Source: Hydrangea macrophylla (taxonomy: Eukaryota > Streptophyta > Magnoliopsida > Cornales > Hydrangeaceae). Taken from it: a stretch of DNA of 64,000 bases. Made by a program: the position numbers and the translations under genes. Positions 11,963 to 23,120 of the stretch are shown here, one piece after another; within the stretch, counting starts at the first letter, position 1; every line of letters begins with the position of its first letter. The stretch covers positions 63,722,010 to 63,786,009 of the forward strand of contig CM066983.1 of NCBI GenBank assembly GCA_033977485.1. Direction: 5' to 3'. The notes beneath the pieces are model-generated. The model saw only the letters and a list, made by a program, of their open reading frames with translations. It ran no database searches and was not told where the DNA came from.

Positions 11963-12907
11963 GGAAACTTTTTCGCCGGTGGCAATGCTAAAGTCTATCC
12001 GGATTCTCTTATCCATTGCTGCACATTTCGATTATGAAATTTGGGAAATGGATGTCAAGACATCATTTCTAAATGAGAATTTTGACGAGTGCATCTATAT
12101 GATGCAACGAGACGGGTTCATTGCGAAGGGCCAAGAACACATGATGTGCAAGCTTAAGAAGTCCATTTATGGACTTAAGCAGGCATCTAGGTCTTGGAAT
12201 ATCCGCTTTGATCAAGCAATCAAGTCTTTTGGTTTTGATCAATGTGCGGATGAATCCTGTGTGTACAAGAAACATGATGGAAGAGTGGTGGTGTTCTTAG
12301 TACTATATGTGGATGATATCTTGCTAATCGGAAACGATATGTGGGTATTATCTTCTGTAAGGGTATGGTTATCCAGTCAATTCGATATGAAGGACTTGGG
12401 AGAAGCCGGTCACATCCTAGGGATCAAGCTTATGCGAGATCGCAAAAATAGGATGTTGGGCTTGTCACAAGGCACTTATATCGACAATATTCTTGCAAGG
12501 TTTAGCATGCAAGATTCCAAGAAGGGATTCCTTCCCTTCAGACATGGAATTACTCTATCTAAGGATCAGTGTCCTAAGACACCTGATGAGATAGAGAAGA
12601 TGAAGGTAGTTCCTTATGCCTCGGCAGTAGGAAGCCTAATGTATGCTATGCTATGTACTAGACCTGACATCTGCTTTACTGTTGGCATGGTTAGTAGATA
12701 TCAGTCTAATCCAGGGCAAGAACATTGGAATGTGGTGAAAAATATTCTCAAGTACCTGAAAAGGACTCGAGACTATATGTTAGTTTACCAAGCAGACAAT
12801 CTTGTACCCATTGGGTACACAGATTCTGATTTCATGTCAGATAGGGATTCCAGAAAGTCTACCTCGGGATATATGTTTACCCTAGGAGGTAGAGCCATTA
12901 GTTGGAG
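11938..12907 (+). pseudogene. Copia pol, second part: RT and truncated RNase H
   Basis: After a one-base shift the RT continues: EETFSPVAMLKSIRILLSIA, WEMDVKTSFLN, KLKKSIYGLKQASRSW, and the catalytic YVDDILLIGND (YVDD at 12306-12317). RNase H starts near 12821 (GYTDSDF), continues through RKSTSGYMFTLGG, and ends at AISW at 12906. There the chromovirus was inserted. Beyond the insertion only a 41-bp stub remains before the LTR, so the C-terminal half of RNase H was lost before or apart from that insertion. Confidence 0.9.
12903..12907 (+). repeat. TSD, left copy (TGGAG) of the Tekay element
   Basis: TGGAG directly precedes the LTR start TGTAACG and recurs directly after the element at 23075-23079. 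A 5-bp duplication is the normal integrase footprint of Ty3/gypsy elements. Confidence 0.95.
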
Positions 12908-13249
12908 TGTAACGCCCTGTATTTTATTATCATTAATAAATAAATACGGCATTTCATTTCCATGAGCATTTGTTTTAATTTCTCTTTGTAATAATTATCT
13001 GGGGCCAAACCGTAATATTTGAAAATATAGGAAATATTTTCTGTGGTTTCAAAATCGATATCTATATTTTTGTATAACCGGGAATTTATTCCTACGCTAA
13101 TATAATTTTCTGCATTTTATTTTCAACCGTAAAAATACCAGTTTTGTTTTAAAACTGCGCCTTATATCGCGTTTTAGGTGTGGGAGCACGTGAGCTCAAC
13201 CACACCGTGCATTTTCCACCTCTTTCTTGGAGCCCAATTTTTTGGCAGT

Positions 13250-13257
13250 CTATATAT
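13250..13257 (+). promoter_or_regulatory. LTR promoter TATA box (5' LTR)
   Basis: CTATATATG follows a CCAATTTTTT element and precedes a CT-rich tract (13275-13350), a common layout for plant LTR promoters. The same TATA position relative to a GAGCCCAA motif recurs in the minus-strand solo LTR near 50594. The start of transcription is inferred, not seen. The 3' LTR copy is near 20691. Confidence 0.55.
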
Positions 13258-13954
13258 GTGAGTGTATAACAGTGTCTCTCTCTCTCTCACTCACTGTGTC
13301 TCTCTCAATCTCCCTCATTTCTCTCAAATTCTCTCCAATCTCTCAACTCTCTCAAGAACACACACATATAACACACATACATATTATATATATACATATA
13401 TTCAGTCACATACATAGCTCCATATATACATATATATAAATCAAGAACGGAGAATTAGAGTTTGGACGACGGATATTACGGCGGATTTCTCGGTCTCAAA
13501 TTCTCGGTCTAATTAGCCTCGGTGAGTATTATAAACTCACTCGCCATGTTTATATATGTATAATTCAGTGTATATGTGTGTGTATATGTGTATATATATA
13601 GATACACCATTGAAGCTTAAAATTGGAGTTTTGTCAAACTCAACCAAATTCAATTCCGTGAATTGATTATGAAAGATATCGATGCCAATAGGCTACGGTT
13701 CGAATCCTACGACTTAATTCATCCGTATCGCGACGAACGGTTGATTTAAAGTTTTGACACCCTCACTTTAATCGCGAATATAAATCGATACAATCCGTAT
13801 TAGTTAAAATTGATCGCGTATTCTTAATCTACGCGGAAAACTGAAGAGATCCATATATTGCACGACATAATTGAAACAGAAAACAGAAATGGGTAAATTT
13901 CAGTCCAAAACCAGAAACAGGGGAGAAAACGAAGAAGACGACATTCTGCAAGAA

Positions 13955-14155
13955 CTCGCGCGCGCGACCCGCTCGCGCGAGGCTCGCTCGCGCGGACCGT
14001 CCCTCCCTTTCGCGCGCGCGATCTGCTCGCGCGACCTGTCCAGCTCCCCCGCTCGCGCGACCCGCTCGCGCGATCCGGCCTTCCCTTTCGCGCGCGCGAT
14101 CCGCTCGCGCGATTTTTCCTCCCCCTCGCTCGCGCGATCCGCTCGCGCGAGGTGG
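13955..14155 (+). repeat. CG-rich palindrome array, TCGCGCGA (5' LTR)
   Basis: In 200 bp there are seven copies of the self-complementary TCGCGCGA and three of the longer TCGCGCGCGCGA, separated by short C-rich spacers. This is in sharp contrast to the AT-rich surroundings. An identical block lies in the 3' LTR (about 21399-21597) and a related one in the minus-strand solo LTR (49676-49965). It lies downstream of the TATA box, so it is probably transcribed. Confidence 0.9.
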
Positions 14156-14439
14156 CAGTTTTGGCAGTTTGTGTGATTTTTGGTAAGGGACTGTTTGGAA
14201 AATGTTTTAAAAGTTTTTAAAGAACTGTTTGGCAAATATATTGTTTTAAAGGTCTATGTTTAAAGAATTGTACGAAACAAGAACAACTTAGGCCAAAATT
14301 TATGCTCGTACGATTATCCGGCTTTGTGATTTACTAATGGTGTTATTTATGAAACATTGACATACATATTAGGGTTGAGGTTGTGTCAACATGCATGTGT
14401 GTGAGAAAGCGTGAAAAGAGTAAAGAGTAGCGGTCTGGT

Positions 14440-15020
14440 GTGCGACCTCAATATCGATCGGATATTATTCCTGGTATTGGAGGCGACAGTGTCGTGTACG
14501 ACTTAGATATCGATCGGATAGTATTCCTGGTATCTAAGGCGCGCGTTTCGGATATTGATCGGATAGTATTCCTAATATCCGAAATGATGGTATTGAGTGT
14601 GGTGTACGGCTTGGATATCGATCCGATATTTTTCCTGGTATCTAAGGCGCTTGTTTCGGATATTGATCGGATAGTATTCCTAATATCCGAAATGATGGTA
14701 TTGAGTGTGGTGTACGGCTTGGATATCGATCGGATATTTTTCCTGGTATCTAAGGCGCTTGTTTCGGATATTGATCGGATATTATTCCTGGTATCCGAAA
14801 TGATGGTATTGAGTGTGGTGTACGGCTTGGATATCGATCGGATATTTTTCCTGGTATCTAAGGCGCTTGTTTCGGATATTGATCGGATATTATTCCTGGT
14901 ATCTGAAATGATGGTATTGAGTGTGGCTTAGATATCGATCGGATATTATTCCTGGTATCTGAAGCGATAGTTTGGTGTGTTGTTTTGGATATCGATCGGA
15001 TAGTATTCTTGGTATCTGAG
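14440..15020 (+). repeat. 108-bp tandem array in the LTR (5' copy)
   Basis: GGTGTACGGC recurs at 14601, 14709 and 14817, an exact 108-bp period. Each unit contains two half-units centred on GATAT(C/T)GATCGGATA and a CCTGGTATC motif. Degenerate half-units flank the array. Because 108 is a multiple of three, one frame stays open (36-residue periodic text), but there is no ATG at its start and no support for translation. Confidence 0.9.
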
Positions 15021-15637
15021 GTAATGGTTTGGTTGCGTTGAGTTTTGTTGAGAGAAAAGAGTCAGAAAGATGAGATATTACATTGCTCATGCATGGTCGC
15101 TTATTTATTGCTTTCTTTATTATTCCCCCGTGATTATGTTGGAATTGGAACCTTGAATATATTGCTTTTAAAAGTTAAATTGCACCGTTGTTTATATGCT
15201 TATATATACATTGCGAGCACTTGTTTATTTTGCTCACCAGCTTTCATAAGCTGACGGCGTTGATGCGTCCTGGACTGTATGTCCAGATTTTTAGGGTCAG
15301 GAGCAGCCAGGGTACTTTGACTATGCTACTTAGAGTCAGGAGACTTTCCAGGAGGCTGCTTTATATTCCCTATGTCTTTTAATTTGGGTTTTGTAATAAA
15401 CTAGTTTAGACTTTTGAATAAGGCGTTTTGTGCCTAAGACTATGACTGCTGTAATAGTTTAGTAAGTTTTTATTTCGGAGCTTATGTTTTTTTGTTAGTA
15501 TCCTTTGCTCTAGAAATGTTTGTTAAGTTATTTGTTGCAGGGACAATTGGTCATACTCACTTGTCACGACCTACGAGTCCATAAAGGAAATTAAATGCTT
15601 TCCTGAATTATGCTACGTCGGGGCGTGACAGGCTTTT

Positions 15638-15650
15638 TGGTATCAGAGCC
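15638..15650 (+). other. Primer binding site (tRNA-iMet)
   Basis: TGGTATCAGAGCC lies seven bases after the 5' LTR end. It is the standard complement of the 3' end of initiator tRNA-Met used by Tekay and many other plant LTR elements to prime minus-strand DNA. Confidence 0.95.
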
Positions 15651-15801
15651 AGGTTATGGCTCGACCGATTGTCCAGACACATGGGATCTCCCGTTAAGAT
15701 AGAATTGAGATAAGATAGTTCGACTTCATTCCGTGTTTAGTCGCTGTCTATCGTTTAGAATTTTCTTTCTTTCCGAGAGTTTGACCGTATTCCGTTGATT
15801 G

Positions 15802-17109
15802 ATGGATAGGTACCGTTCTCTCGATCAGATGGCTGGAAGAAATCTCAGGATTCGTCCCGCTATTGAAGATGCACCCCCGGTAATAGATCCAACCGGAATG
15901 GTCGAGGCTTTTGTAAGAAGATTGGAGAGGGTTAGTGATCAAAATGCGAGGAACAATAATCAGAATGGGAATTACAACGGGAATGGAAGGCAAGCCCACC
16001 AGACGGGAGACAAGCTTCTCAAGGAGTTTCGCGCCCTGCGACCTGAGTATTTTGCGGGGACTGATGAACCCTGGCAAGCGGAACAGTGGCTACGCCAGAT
16101 GGAGCGTATCTTTGAGACCATAGAGTGCACTGATCTGGAGAAGAAGCGTCTAGCTATCTTTCAGCTGTCTTATGCAGCGGCTGATTGGTGGGATGCAGAA
16201 AAGGCAACGATAGGGGAAGAAGCTGCAAGGAGAATGCCATGGGTGGTGTTCAAGGAAAGGTTTCTTGAGAAGTATTTCCCCGAAGAAGAGAAGGACAAGA
16301 GAGAGAAAGAGTTTATGGAGTTGACTCAAGGGAATCTGACTGTCCGAGAGTACACTACTCGATTTGAGCGTCTGTCTCGCTTTGCTCCACATATGGTGGA
16401 CACATCCCAGAGGAAAATCAAGAAGTATCACCGAGGTCTCAACCTGTCTCTCAGACATTTGACTATGGGGCATCTGGGCCAGTCATTTGAAGCTCTGGTG
16501 AGATTGGCTACGGGGTTAGAGAATGATGGGTGTCAGAATTCGAAGCCGTTTGGAAATCGACCTCCGCAGAAGGGTTATCCCGGCCAGAAACCTGGGTACC
16601 CTCAAGGACAGAAAAGGACCTGGGATGGAGGAAAGAAACCTCAACAGACACAAGCAGTTCAGCAGTATCAGCCTCTAGCAATAGAAGGGGGCAAAAACAA
16701 CAACTGCTTCAATTGTGGTAATCCCGGTCACCGAGCTAAGGATTGCAGACAGACTAGGCGTGCTGATCGTCCGGGAATTGTGTGCTATAATTGTGGCATG
16801 CCAGGTCACATAAGTCCGGAGTGCAAGGCTCCTAGGAAAGGCAACTATGGTCAGCAAGGGCAAGCCCGCCTGAATGCTGTTATTCCCGAGGCTGCTGGTT
16901 ACGAAGAAACAGGGTATGGAGGAGGTGCTTATGAGGAGGGATTGCCTGAGCAACGAGCAGTGGAAGGTACTCTAACTTTGTTTAACTCTCATGTTAAAGT
17001 TTTATTTGACACGGGTGCTACACATTCTTTTATATCTATTAAGATCGTTCAGAAGTTGGGTATCGTACCGCATCGTTTAGAGGAAGCTTTGAGTGCTGTC
17101 TCACCCTAG
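15802..17109 (+). CDS. Gag-protease of the Tekay element (ends at a frameshift)
   Basis: I take the ATG at 15802 as the start. The frame also contains a TTG just before it, which I reject. The product is 435 residues. Residues about 70-220 are the Retrotrans_gag core ([45 protein letters not shown]). Two CCHC knuckles follow ([14 protein letters not shown] and [14 protein letters not shown]). The protease motif [11 protein letters not shown] has its catalytic D at 17008-17010. The frame hits TAG at 17107-17109, inside the protease, where relatives continue without a break. Pol is open in the -1 frame from 17100. No slippery heptamer is present, so I read this as a one-base deletion, not programmed frameshifting. 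Confidence 0.9.
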   Translation: MDRYRSLDQMAGRNLRIRPAIEDAPPVIDPTGMVEAFVRRLERVSDQNARNNNQNGNYNGNGRQAHQTGDKLLKEFRALRPEYFAGTDEPWQAEQWLRQMERIFETIECTDLEKKRLAIFQLSYAAADWWDAEKATIGEEAARRMPWVVFKERFLEKYFPEEEKDKREKEFMELTQGNLTVREYTTRFERLSRFAPHMVDTSQRKIKKYHRGLNLSLRHLTMGHLGQSFEALVRLATGLENDGCQNSKPFGNRPPQKGYPGQKPGYPQGQKRTWDGGKKPQQTQAVQQYQPLAIEGGKNNNCFNCGNPGHRAKDCRQTRRADRPGIVCYNCGMPGHISPECKAPRKGNYGQQGQARLNAVIPEAAGYEETGYGGGAYEEGLPEQRAVEGTLTLFNSHVKVLFDTGATHSFISIKIVQKLGIVPHRLEEALSAVSP

Positions 17110-20100
17110 GGACCACAGTCAAGTTATTACATGTGTGTAAGGATTGTCCTCTTCGGTTAGGAGACCGTGAACTTTTGGCGAGTTTGGTGGTTCTATCGAT
17201 GAAGGAGTTTGATATAATCCTGGGAATGGATTGGCTCGAGAAGAATGATGCGAAGTTGGATTGTGCAAGGAAGAGGATCACATTTGTGGACAAGGGGAAT
17301 CGACTCTTCGATTTCCAATGTAACCCTTCGGGTGATATGTTCCTCACTAGATGCCTAGCAAACATTGAGGTTGTCAGTGCAGAGGTGACAGTATCATCTA
17401 TACCGGTAATCAAAGAGTTCGAGGAAGTATTCCGAGATATTTCAGGATTACCGCCGGAAAGGGACATAGAATTCTGTGTGGAATTGGTGCCAGGTACTCG
17501 ACCTATAACCAAGGTTCCCTACAGGATGGCCCCTACAGAGTTGTTGGAGCTGAAGGAACAAGTTCAAGAACTTGAGAAGTTGGGTTTTGTTCGTCCAAGT
17601 ACTTCACCCTGGGGAGCACCAGTGTTGTTCGTGAAGAAGAAGGATGGGACGATGCGGTTGTGTATTGACTACCGAGAACTGAATAAGGTTACTATCAAGA
17701 ATAAGTATCCCTTACCTCGGATAGACGATCTGTTTGATCAGTTGCAAGGAGCCACGACCTTTTCTAAGATTGATCTACGGTCAGGGTATCACCAGTTGAG
17801 GGTGCGGAAGGAAGACATACCTAAGACTGCTTTCAGGACGAGATACGGACACTACGAGTTCTTAGTGATGCCGTTTGGGATGACGAATGCTCCGGCTGTG
17901 TTTATGGACTTGATGAACAGAGTATTCAAGCCATACTTAGATCAGTTCGTTATTGTCTTTATTGATGATATTTTGATCTATTCCAAGTCAGAGGAAGAGC
18001 ATGAACAACACCTGAGGATCGCGTTGCAGACTCTCAAAGATCACCACCTGTATGCTAAATTCAGCAAGTGTGAATTCTGGCTTCAGGAAGTTAAGTTTCT
18101 CGGGCATGTGATCTCTCAACAAGGAATCGCGGTTGACTCATCAAAGACAGATGCAGTGGCGAATTGGACTCGGCCGACCAATGCTACAGAAGTCAGAAGT
18201 TTTCTGGGACTAGCTGGTTATTATCGGAGATTCGTAGAAGGTTTCTCAAAGATAGCAGCCCCGTTAACTGGTTTGACTAAGAAAGATTTGAAGTTTGAAT
18301 GGACTGATAAGCATGAACGCGCTTTTCTGGATTTGAAAGAGAGATTGACAACAGCGCCAGTGCTTGCGATACCAAGGGATGGTGAGAAGTTCACTATTTT
18401 TAGTGACGCCTCGTATCAAGGATTGGGATGTGTCCTTATGCAAGACGGAAAGGTTATCGCCTATGGTTCACGACAGTTGAAGCCGAATGAATTGAATTAC
18501 CCAACTCATGATTTGGAACTGGCAGCAGTAGTGTTTGCGCTCAAGACCTGGAGACACTACCTCTACGGGGAGAAGTTTGATTTGTTCTCAGACCACAAGA
18601 GCCTTAAGTATTTGTTTACTCAGAAGGAGTTGAACATGAGGCAACGTAGGTGGATGGAGCTGATTAAGGATTACGACTTTACATTAGAGTACCACCCCGG
18701 TAAGGCTAACGTAGTCGCTGACGCCCTAAGCCGGAAGCCTCGAGGAATGATTGCTTCATTGATGTTGAGGGAATGGAAAGCTTTAGAGACAATCGCAGAA
18801 TTTGATATGCAGATTTCTGAAGGAAGTGACGGACATCACTTTGGATGCTTGGTAGTACAACCAACACTTGTGAGTCGAATCATCGAAGCCCAAAAGGAAG
18901 ACGAGAAATTTCAAGCATGGTTCGCTAAGATGTCAGAGAAGGACCCGACAGAATGGAAGGTTGGGGCCGATGGAGGATACCGATGTCGAGAAAGATTGTG
19001 TGTGCCAGATTCTGGAGATTTGAGAAAAGATGTTCTCGAAGAAGCACATAAATCGAGACTGACAGTACACCCAGGAGGAACAAAGATGTATAAGGATTTG
19101 AAGAGAAACTTCTGGTGGGAAGGGATGAAGCGAGAAGTAGCCGAGTTTGTGTCTAAATGTTTGACTTGTCAACAAGTGAAAGCCGAACATCAGAGACCCT
19201 CGGGATTGTTGCAACCCTTACCTGTTCCAAGATGGAAGTGGGAGCACATAACTATGGATTTCGTGGTTGGATTACCCCGGTCACAACAGAATTATGACGC
19301 GATTTGGGTAATTGTGGATCGTTTGACGAAGTCTGCACACTTTATCGCGTACAATATGACTTACCCAGTAGAAAGGATGAGTCGAATGTACCTACAGCAA
19401 GTGGTGCGACTACACGGTGCGCCTGTGTCGATTGTATCAGACCGCGATGCACGTTTTACCTCGGGATTTTGGGAAAGTTTGCAGAAGGCTATGGGAACTT
19501 CGCTCAAGATGAGTACTGCATTCCATCCTCAGACCGATGGACAGACCGAGCGTGTTAATCAGATTATGGAAGATATGCTCAGAGCTTGTGCAATTGACTT
19601 TGAAGAGTCTTGGGAGACGCACTTACCGTTGGTTGAATTTGCGTATAACAACAGTTATCACTCGAGTATTGGGATGGCGCCGTTCGAAGCTTTGTACGGA
19701 CGACCTTGTCGATCTCCGTTGTGTTGGGCTGAAGTGGGAGACACAGAACTTTTGGGACCAGATTTGGTGAGAGAGACCAATGAGAAGATTTCACTGGTCA
19801 AGGAAAGGATGAAAACTGCACAGAGTAGGCACAAGAGTTATGCGGATCGACGTCGAAAGGACTTGGAGTTCAGTGTTGGAGACCACGTACTCCTAAAGGT
19901 TTCACCTGTTCGTGGAATAGTACGTTTTGGTCAGAAGAGAGGGAAGTTGGCACCTCGTTTCATCGGGCCATTTGAGATATTGGAGCGTGTTGGGAAAGTG
20001 GCTTATCGGCTCACGTTGCCACCAAAGATGTCTGGTGTTCATAATGTATTCCATGTCAGTATGTTAAGGAAATACATACGGGATCCTTCACATGTGGTTA

Positions 20101-20300
20101 ATTTTGATGATATTGAGACGAGTCAGAATGTTGTCTACAAGGATAGACCTGTGAGGATTCTTGACCAGAGTATCAAGAGGCTGAGAAGAAGAGACGTTCC
20201 TTTGGTTAAGGTTCAGTGGAGGCATCATGACGAAGGAGAAGCGTCGTGGGAGTTAGAGTCAGACATGAGGACTAGATACCCCGAGTTGTTTCAGGATTAG
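17100..20300 (+). CDS. Pol of the Tekay element: protease end, RT, RNase H, integrase, chromodomain
   Basis: The frame is open from 17100 to TAG at 20298-20300, more than 1,060 codons with no stop. In order: protease C-terminus ([20 protein letters not shown]); RT with [10 protein letters not shown] and catalytic FIDD (IDD at 17961-17969); RNase H ([29 protein letters not shown]); integrase with H-H-C-C finger (HPGGTKMY to CLTC) and the DDE residues in TMDFVVG, SDRDARF and ERVNQ; and a C-terminal chromodomain ([18 protein letters not shown]). All key residues I can check are present. Without a start of its own it depends on the upstream gag frame, which is broken at 17100. Confidence 0.95.
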   Translation, partial: LTLGTTVKLLHVCKDCPLRLGDRELLASLVVLSMKEFDIILGMDWLEKNDAKLDCARKRITFVDKGNRLFDFQCNPSGDMFLTRCLANIEVVSAEVTVSSIPVIKEFEEVFRDISGLPPERDIEFCVELVPGTRPITKVPYRMAPTELLELKEQVQELEKLGFVRPSTSPWGAPVLFVKKKDGTMRLCIDYRELNKVTIKNKYPLPRIDDLFDQLQGATTFSKIDLRSGYHQLRVRKEDIPKTAFRTRYGHYEFLVMPFGMTNAPAVFMDLMNRVFKPYLDQFVIVFIDDILIYSKSEEEHEQHLRIALQTLKDHHLYAKFSKCEFWLQEVKFLGHVISQQGIAVDSSKTDAVANWTRPTNATEVRSFLGLAGYYRRFVEGFSKIAAPLTGLTKKDLKFEWTDKHERAFLDLKERLTTAPVLAIPRDGEKFTIFSDASYQGLGCVLMQDGKVIAYGSRQLKPNELNYPTHDLELAAVVFALKTWRHYLYGEKFDLFSDHKSLKYLFTQKELNMRQRRWMELIKDYDFTLEYHPGKANVVADALSRKPRGMIASLMLREWKALETIAEFDMQISEGSDGHHFGCLVVQPTLVSRIIEAQKEDEKFQAWFAKMSEKDPTEWKVGADGGYRCRERLCVPDSGDLRKDVLEEAHKSRLTVHPGGTKMYKDLKRNFWWEGMKREVAEFVSKCLTCQQVKAEHQRPSGLLQPLPVPRWKWEHITMDFVVGLPRSQQNYDAIWVIVDRLTKSAHFIAYNMTYPVERMSRMYLQQVVRLHGAPVSIVSDRDARFTSGFWESLQKAMGTSLKMSTAFHPQTDGQTERVNQIMEDMLRACAIDFEESWETHLPLVEFAYNNSYHSSIGMAPFEALYGRPCRSPLCWAEVGDTELLGPDLVRETNEKISLVKERMKTAQSRHKSYADRRRKDLEFSVGDHVLLKVSPVRGIVRFGQKRGKLAPRFIGPFEILERVGKVAYRLTLPPKMSGVHNVFHVSMLRKYIRDPSHVVNFDDIETSQNVVYKDRPVRILDQSIKRLRRRDVPLVKVQWRHHDEGEASWELESDMRTRYPELFQD

Positions 20301-20331
20301 TTAGCTCAGATTTCGGGGCGAAATCTCTGTT

Positions 20332-20344
20332 AAGGTGGGTAGGG
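20332..20344 (+). other. Polypurine tract of the Tekay element
   Basis: AAGGTGGGTAGGG immediately precedes the 3' LTR start TGTAACG at 20345. It has the position and composition expected for the plus-strand primer. Confidence 0.8.
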
Positions 20345-21398
20345 TGTAACGCCCTGTATTTTATTATCATTAATAAATAAATACGGCATTTCATTTCCAT
20401 GAGCATTTGTTTTAATTTCTCTTTGTAATAATTATCTGGGGCCAAACCGTAATATTTGAAAATATAGGAAATATTTTCTGTGGTTTCAAAATCGATATCT
20501 ATATTTTTGTATAACCGGGAATTTATTCCTACGCTAATATAATTTTCTGCATTTTATTTTTAACCGTAAAAATACCAGTTTTGTTTTAAAACTGCGCCTT
20601 ATATCGCGTTTTAGGTGTGGGAGCACGTGAGCTCAACCACACCGTGCATTTTCCACCTCTTTCTTGGAGCCCAATTTTTTGGGCAGTCTATATATGTGAG
20701 TGTATAACAGTGTCTCTCTCTCTCACTCACTGTGTCTCTCTCAATCTCCCTCATTTCTCTCAAATTCTCTCCAATCTCTCAACTCTCTCAAGAACACACA
20801 CATATAACACACATACAGATTATATATATACATATATTCAGTCACATACATAGCTCCATATATACATATATATAAATCAAGAACGGAGAATTAGAGTTTG
20901 GACGACGGATATTACGGCGGATTTCTCGGTCTCAAATTCTCGGTCTAATTAGCCTCGGTGAGTATTATAAACTCACTCGCCATGTTTATATATGTATAAT
21001 TCAGTGTATATGTGTGTGTGTGTGTGTATATGTGTATATATATACATACACCATTGAAGCTTAAAATTGGAGTTTTGTCAAACTCAACCAAATTCAATTC
21101 CGTGAATTGATTATGAAAGATATCGATGCCAATAGGCTACGGTTCGAATCCTACGACTTAATTCATCCGTATCGCGACGAACGGTTGATTTAAAGTTTTG
21201 ACACCCTCACTTTAATCGCGAATATAAATCGATACAATCCGTATTAGTTAAAATTGATCGCGTATTCTTAATCTACGCGGAAAACTGAAGAGATCCATAT
21301 ATTGCACGACATAATTGAAACAGAAAACAGAAATGGGTAAATTTCAGTCCAAAACCAGAAACAGGGGAGAAAACGAAGAAGACGACATTCTGCAAGAA

Positions 21399-21597
21399 CT
21401 CGCGCGCGCGACCCGCTCGCGCGAGGCTCGCTCGCGCGGACCGTCCCTCCCTTTCGCGCGCGCGATCTGCTCGCGCGACCTGTCCAGCTCCCCCGCTCGC
21501 GCGACCCGCTCGCGCGATCCGGCCTTCCCTTTCGCGCGCGCGATCCGCTCGCGCGATTTTTCCTCCCCCTCGCTCGCGCGATCCGCTCGCGCGAGGT
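21399..21597 (+). repeat. CG-rich palindrome array, TCGCGCGA (3' LTR)
   Basis: This copy of the 13955-14155 array shows no change I can see, so the structure has been stable since insertion. Confidence 0.9.
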
Positions 21598-21883
21598 GGC
21601 AGTTTTGGCAGTTTGTGTGATTTTTGGTAAGGGACTGTTTGGAAAATGTTTTAAAAGTTTTTAAAGAACTGTTTGGCAAATATATTGTTTTAAAGGTCTA
21701 TGTTTAAAGAATTGTACGAAACAAGAACAACTTAGGCCAAAATTTATGCTCGTACGATTATCCGGCTTTGTGATTTACTAATGGTGTTATTTATGAAACA
21801 TTGACATACATATTAGGGTTGAGGTTGTGTCAACATGCATGTGTGTGAGAAAGCGTGAAAAGAGTAAAGAGTAGCGGTCTGGT

Positions 21884-22465
21884 GTGCGACCTCAATATCG
21901 ATCGGATATTATTCCTGGTATTGGAGGCGACAGTGTCGTGTACGACTTAGATATCGATCGGATAGTATTCCTGGTATCTAAGGCGCGCGTTTCGGATATT
22001 GATCGGATAGTATTCCTAATATCCGAAATGATGGTATTGAGTGTGGTGTACGGCTTGGATATCGATCCGATATTTTTCCTGGTATCTAAGGCGCTTGTTT
22101 TGGATATTGATCGGATAGTATTCCTTATATCCGAAATGATGGTATTGAGTGTGGTGTACGGCTTGGATATCGATCGGATATTTTTCCTGGTATCTAAGGC
22201 GCTTGTTTCGGATATTGATCGGATATTATTCCTGGTATCCGAAATGATGGTATTGAGTGTGGTGTACGGCTTGGATATCGATCGGATATTTTTCCTGGTA
22301 TCTAAGGCGCTTGTTTCGGATATTGATCGGATATTATTCCTGGTATCTGAAATGATGGTATTGAGTGTGGCTTAGATATCGATCGGATATTATTCCTGGT
22401 ATCTGAAGCGATAGTTTGGTGTGTTGTTTTGGATATCGATCGGATAGTATTCCTGGTATCTGAGG
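21884..22465 (+). repeat. 108-bp tandem array in the LTR (3' copy)
   Basis: It has the same number of units as the 5' LTR array, with two substitutions in one unit (GTTTTGGAT and CCTTATATC variants). The lack of copy-number change agrees with recent insertion. Confidence 0.9.
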
Positions 22466-23074
22466 TAATGGTTTGGTTGTGTTGAGTTTTGTTGAGAGAA
22501 AAGAGTCAGAAAGATGAGATATTACATTGCTCATGCATGGTCGCTTATTTATTGCTTTCTTTATTATTCCCCCGTGATTATGTTGGAATTGGAACCTTGA
22601 ATATATTGCTTTTAAAAGTTAAATTGCACCGTTGTTTATATGCTTATATATACATTGCGAGCACTTGTTTATTTTGCTCACCAGCTTTCATAAGCTGACG
22701 GCGTTGATGCGTCCTGGACTGTATGTCCAGATTTTCAGGGTCAGGAGCAGCCAGGGTACTTTGACTATGCTACTTAGAGTCAGGAGACTTTCCAGGAGGC
22801 TGCTTTATATTCCCTATGTCTTTTAATTTGGGTTTTGTAATAAACTAGTTTAGACTTTTGAATAAGGCGTTTTGTGCCTAAGACTATGACTGCTGTAATA
22901 GTTTAGTAAGTTTTTATTTCGGAGCTTATGTTTTTTTGTTAATATCCTTTGCTCTAGAAATGTTTGTTAAGTTATTTGTTGCAGGGACAATTGGTCATAC
23001 TCACTTGTCACGACCTACGAGTCCATAAAGGAAATTAAATGCTTTCCTGAATTATGCTACGTCGGGGCGTGACA

Positions 23075-23079
23075 TGGAG
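23075..23079 (+). repeat. TSD, right copy (TGGAG) of the Tekay element
   Basis: Exact match to 12903-12907. The copia sequence resumes immediately after it. Confidence 0.95.
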
Positions 23080-23120
23080 TGAGGTGTGTCACTTCATGGC
23101 TTTGAGTCTAAGTGGGAGAT
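23080..23120 (+). mobile_element. Copia 3' stub with polypurine tract
   Basis: Forty-one bases of copia sequence end in GTCTAAGTGGGAGAT, a typical copia polypurine tract. The roughly half-kilobase that should encode the rest of RNase H is missing between the RNase H break and this point. Confidence 0.75.

Larger units (their letters stand above)
12908..15630 (+). repeat. 5' LTR of the Tekay element
   Basis: 2,723 bp. From 5' to 3' it holds an AT-rich U3, a TATA box near 13250, a CT-rich start region, a CG-rich palindrome array (13955-14155), a 108-bp tandem array (14440-15020), a conserved AGCTTTCATAAGCT stem-loop (15239-15252), an AATAAA at 15395, and the end GGGGCGTGACA. It is nearly identical to 20345-23074. 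Confidence 0.95.
12908..23074 (+). mobile_element. Full-length Ty3/gypsy chromovirus, Tekay/Del type
   Basis: This 10,167-bp element has LTRs at 12908-15630 and 20345-23074, beginning TGTAACGCC and ending GGGGCGTGACA, with TSD TGGAG. Internal order: tRNA-Met primer site, gag with two CCHC knuckles, protease, RT, RNase H, integrase, chromodomain, polypurine tract. Long LTRs and a C-terminal chromodomain place it in the Tekay (Del) clade. By eye the LTRs differ by about nine substitutions plus a few length changes in simple repeats (about 0.3 percent), so the insertion is recent. One frameshift near 17100 splits the polyprotein. It is nested in the copia RNase H region. Confidence 0.95.
20345..23074 (+). 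repeat. 3' LTR of the Tekay element
   Basis: 2,730 bp, a near-duplicate of 12908-15630. Differences seen by eye include a C/T near the U3 end, an extra G before CAGTCTATATATG, CT- and TG-repeat length changes, two changes in the 108-bp array, and single changes near 22734 and 22941. It ends CGTGACA at 23074, followed by the TSD. Confidence 0.95.

Noticed and set aside
13871..14235. Arg/Ala/Ser-rich ORFs on both strands of the CG array (also 21315-21679)
   Set aside because: They translate a palindromic repeat, which is open on both strands by construction.
14440..14931. 163-codon repeat protein in the LTR
   Set aside because: No ATG at the start, and the open frame follows from a 108-bp repeat period. 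Kept as a finding, not as a CDS.
17095..17110. Programmed -1 frameshift between gag-protease and pol
   Set aside because: No slippery heptamer or obvious pseudoknot; the shift lies inside the protease, and Tekay relatives use one continuous frame. A deletion is simpler.
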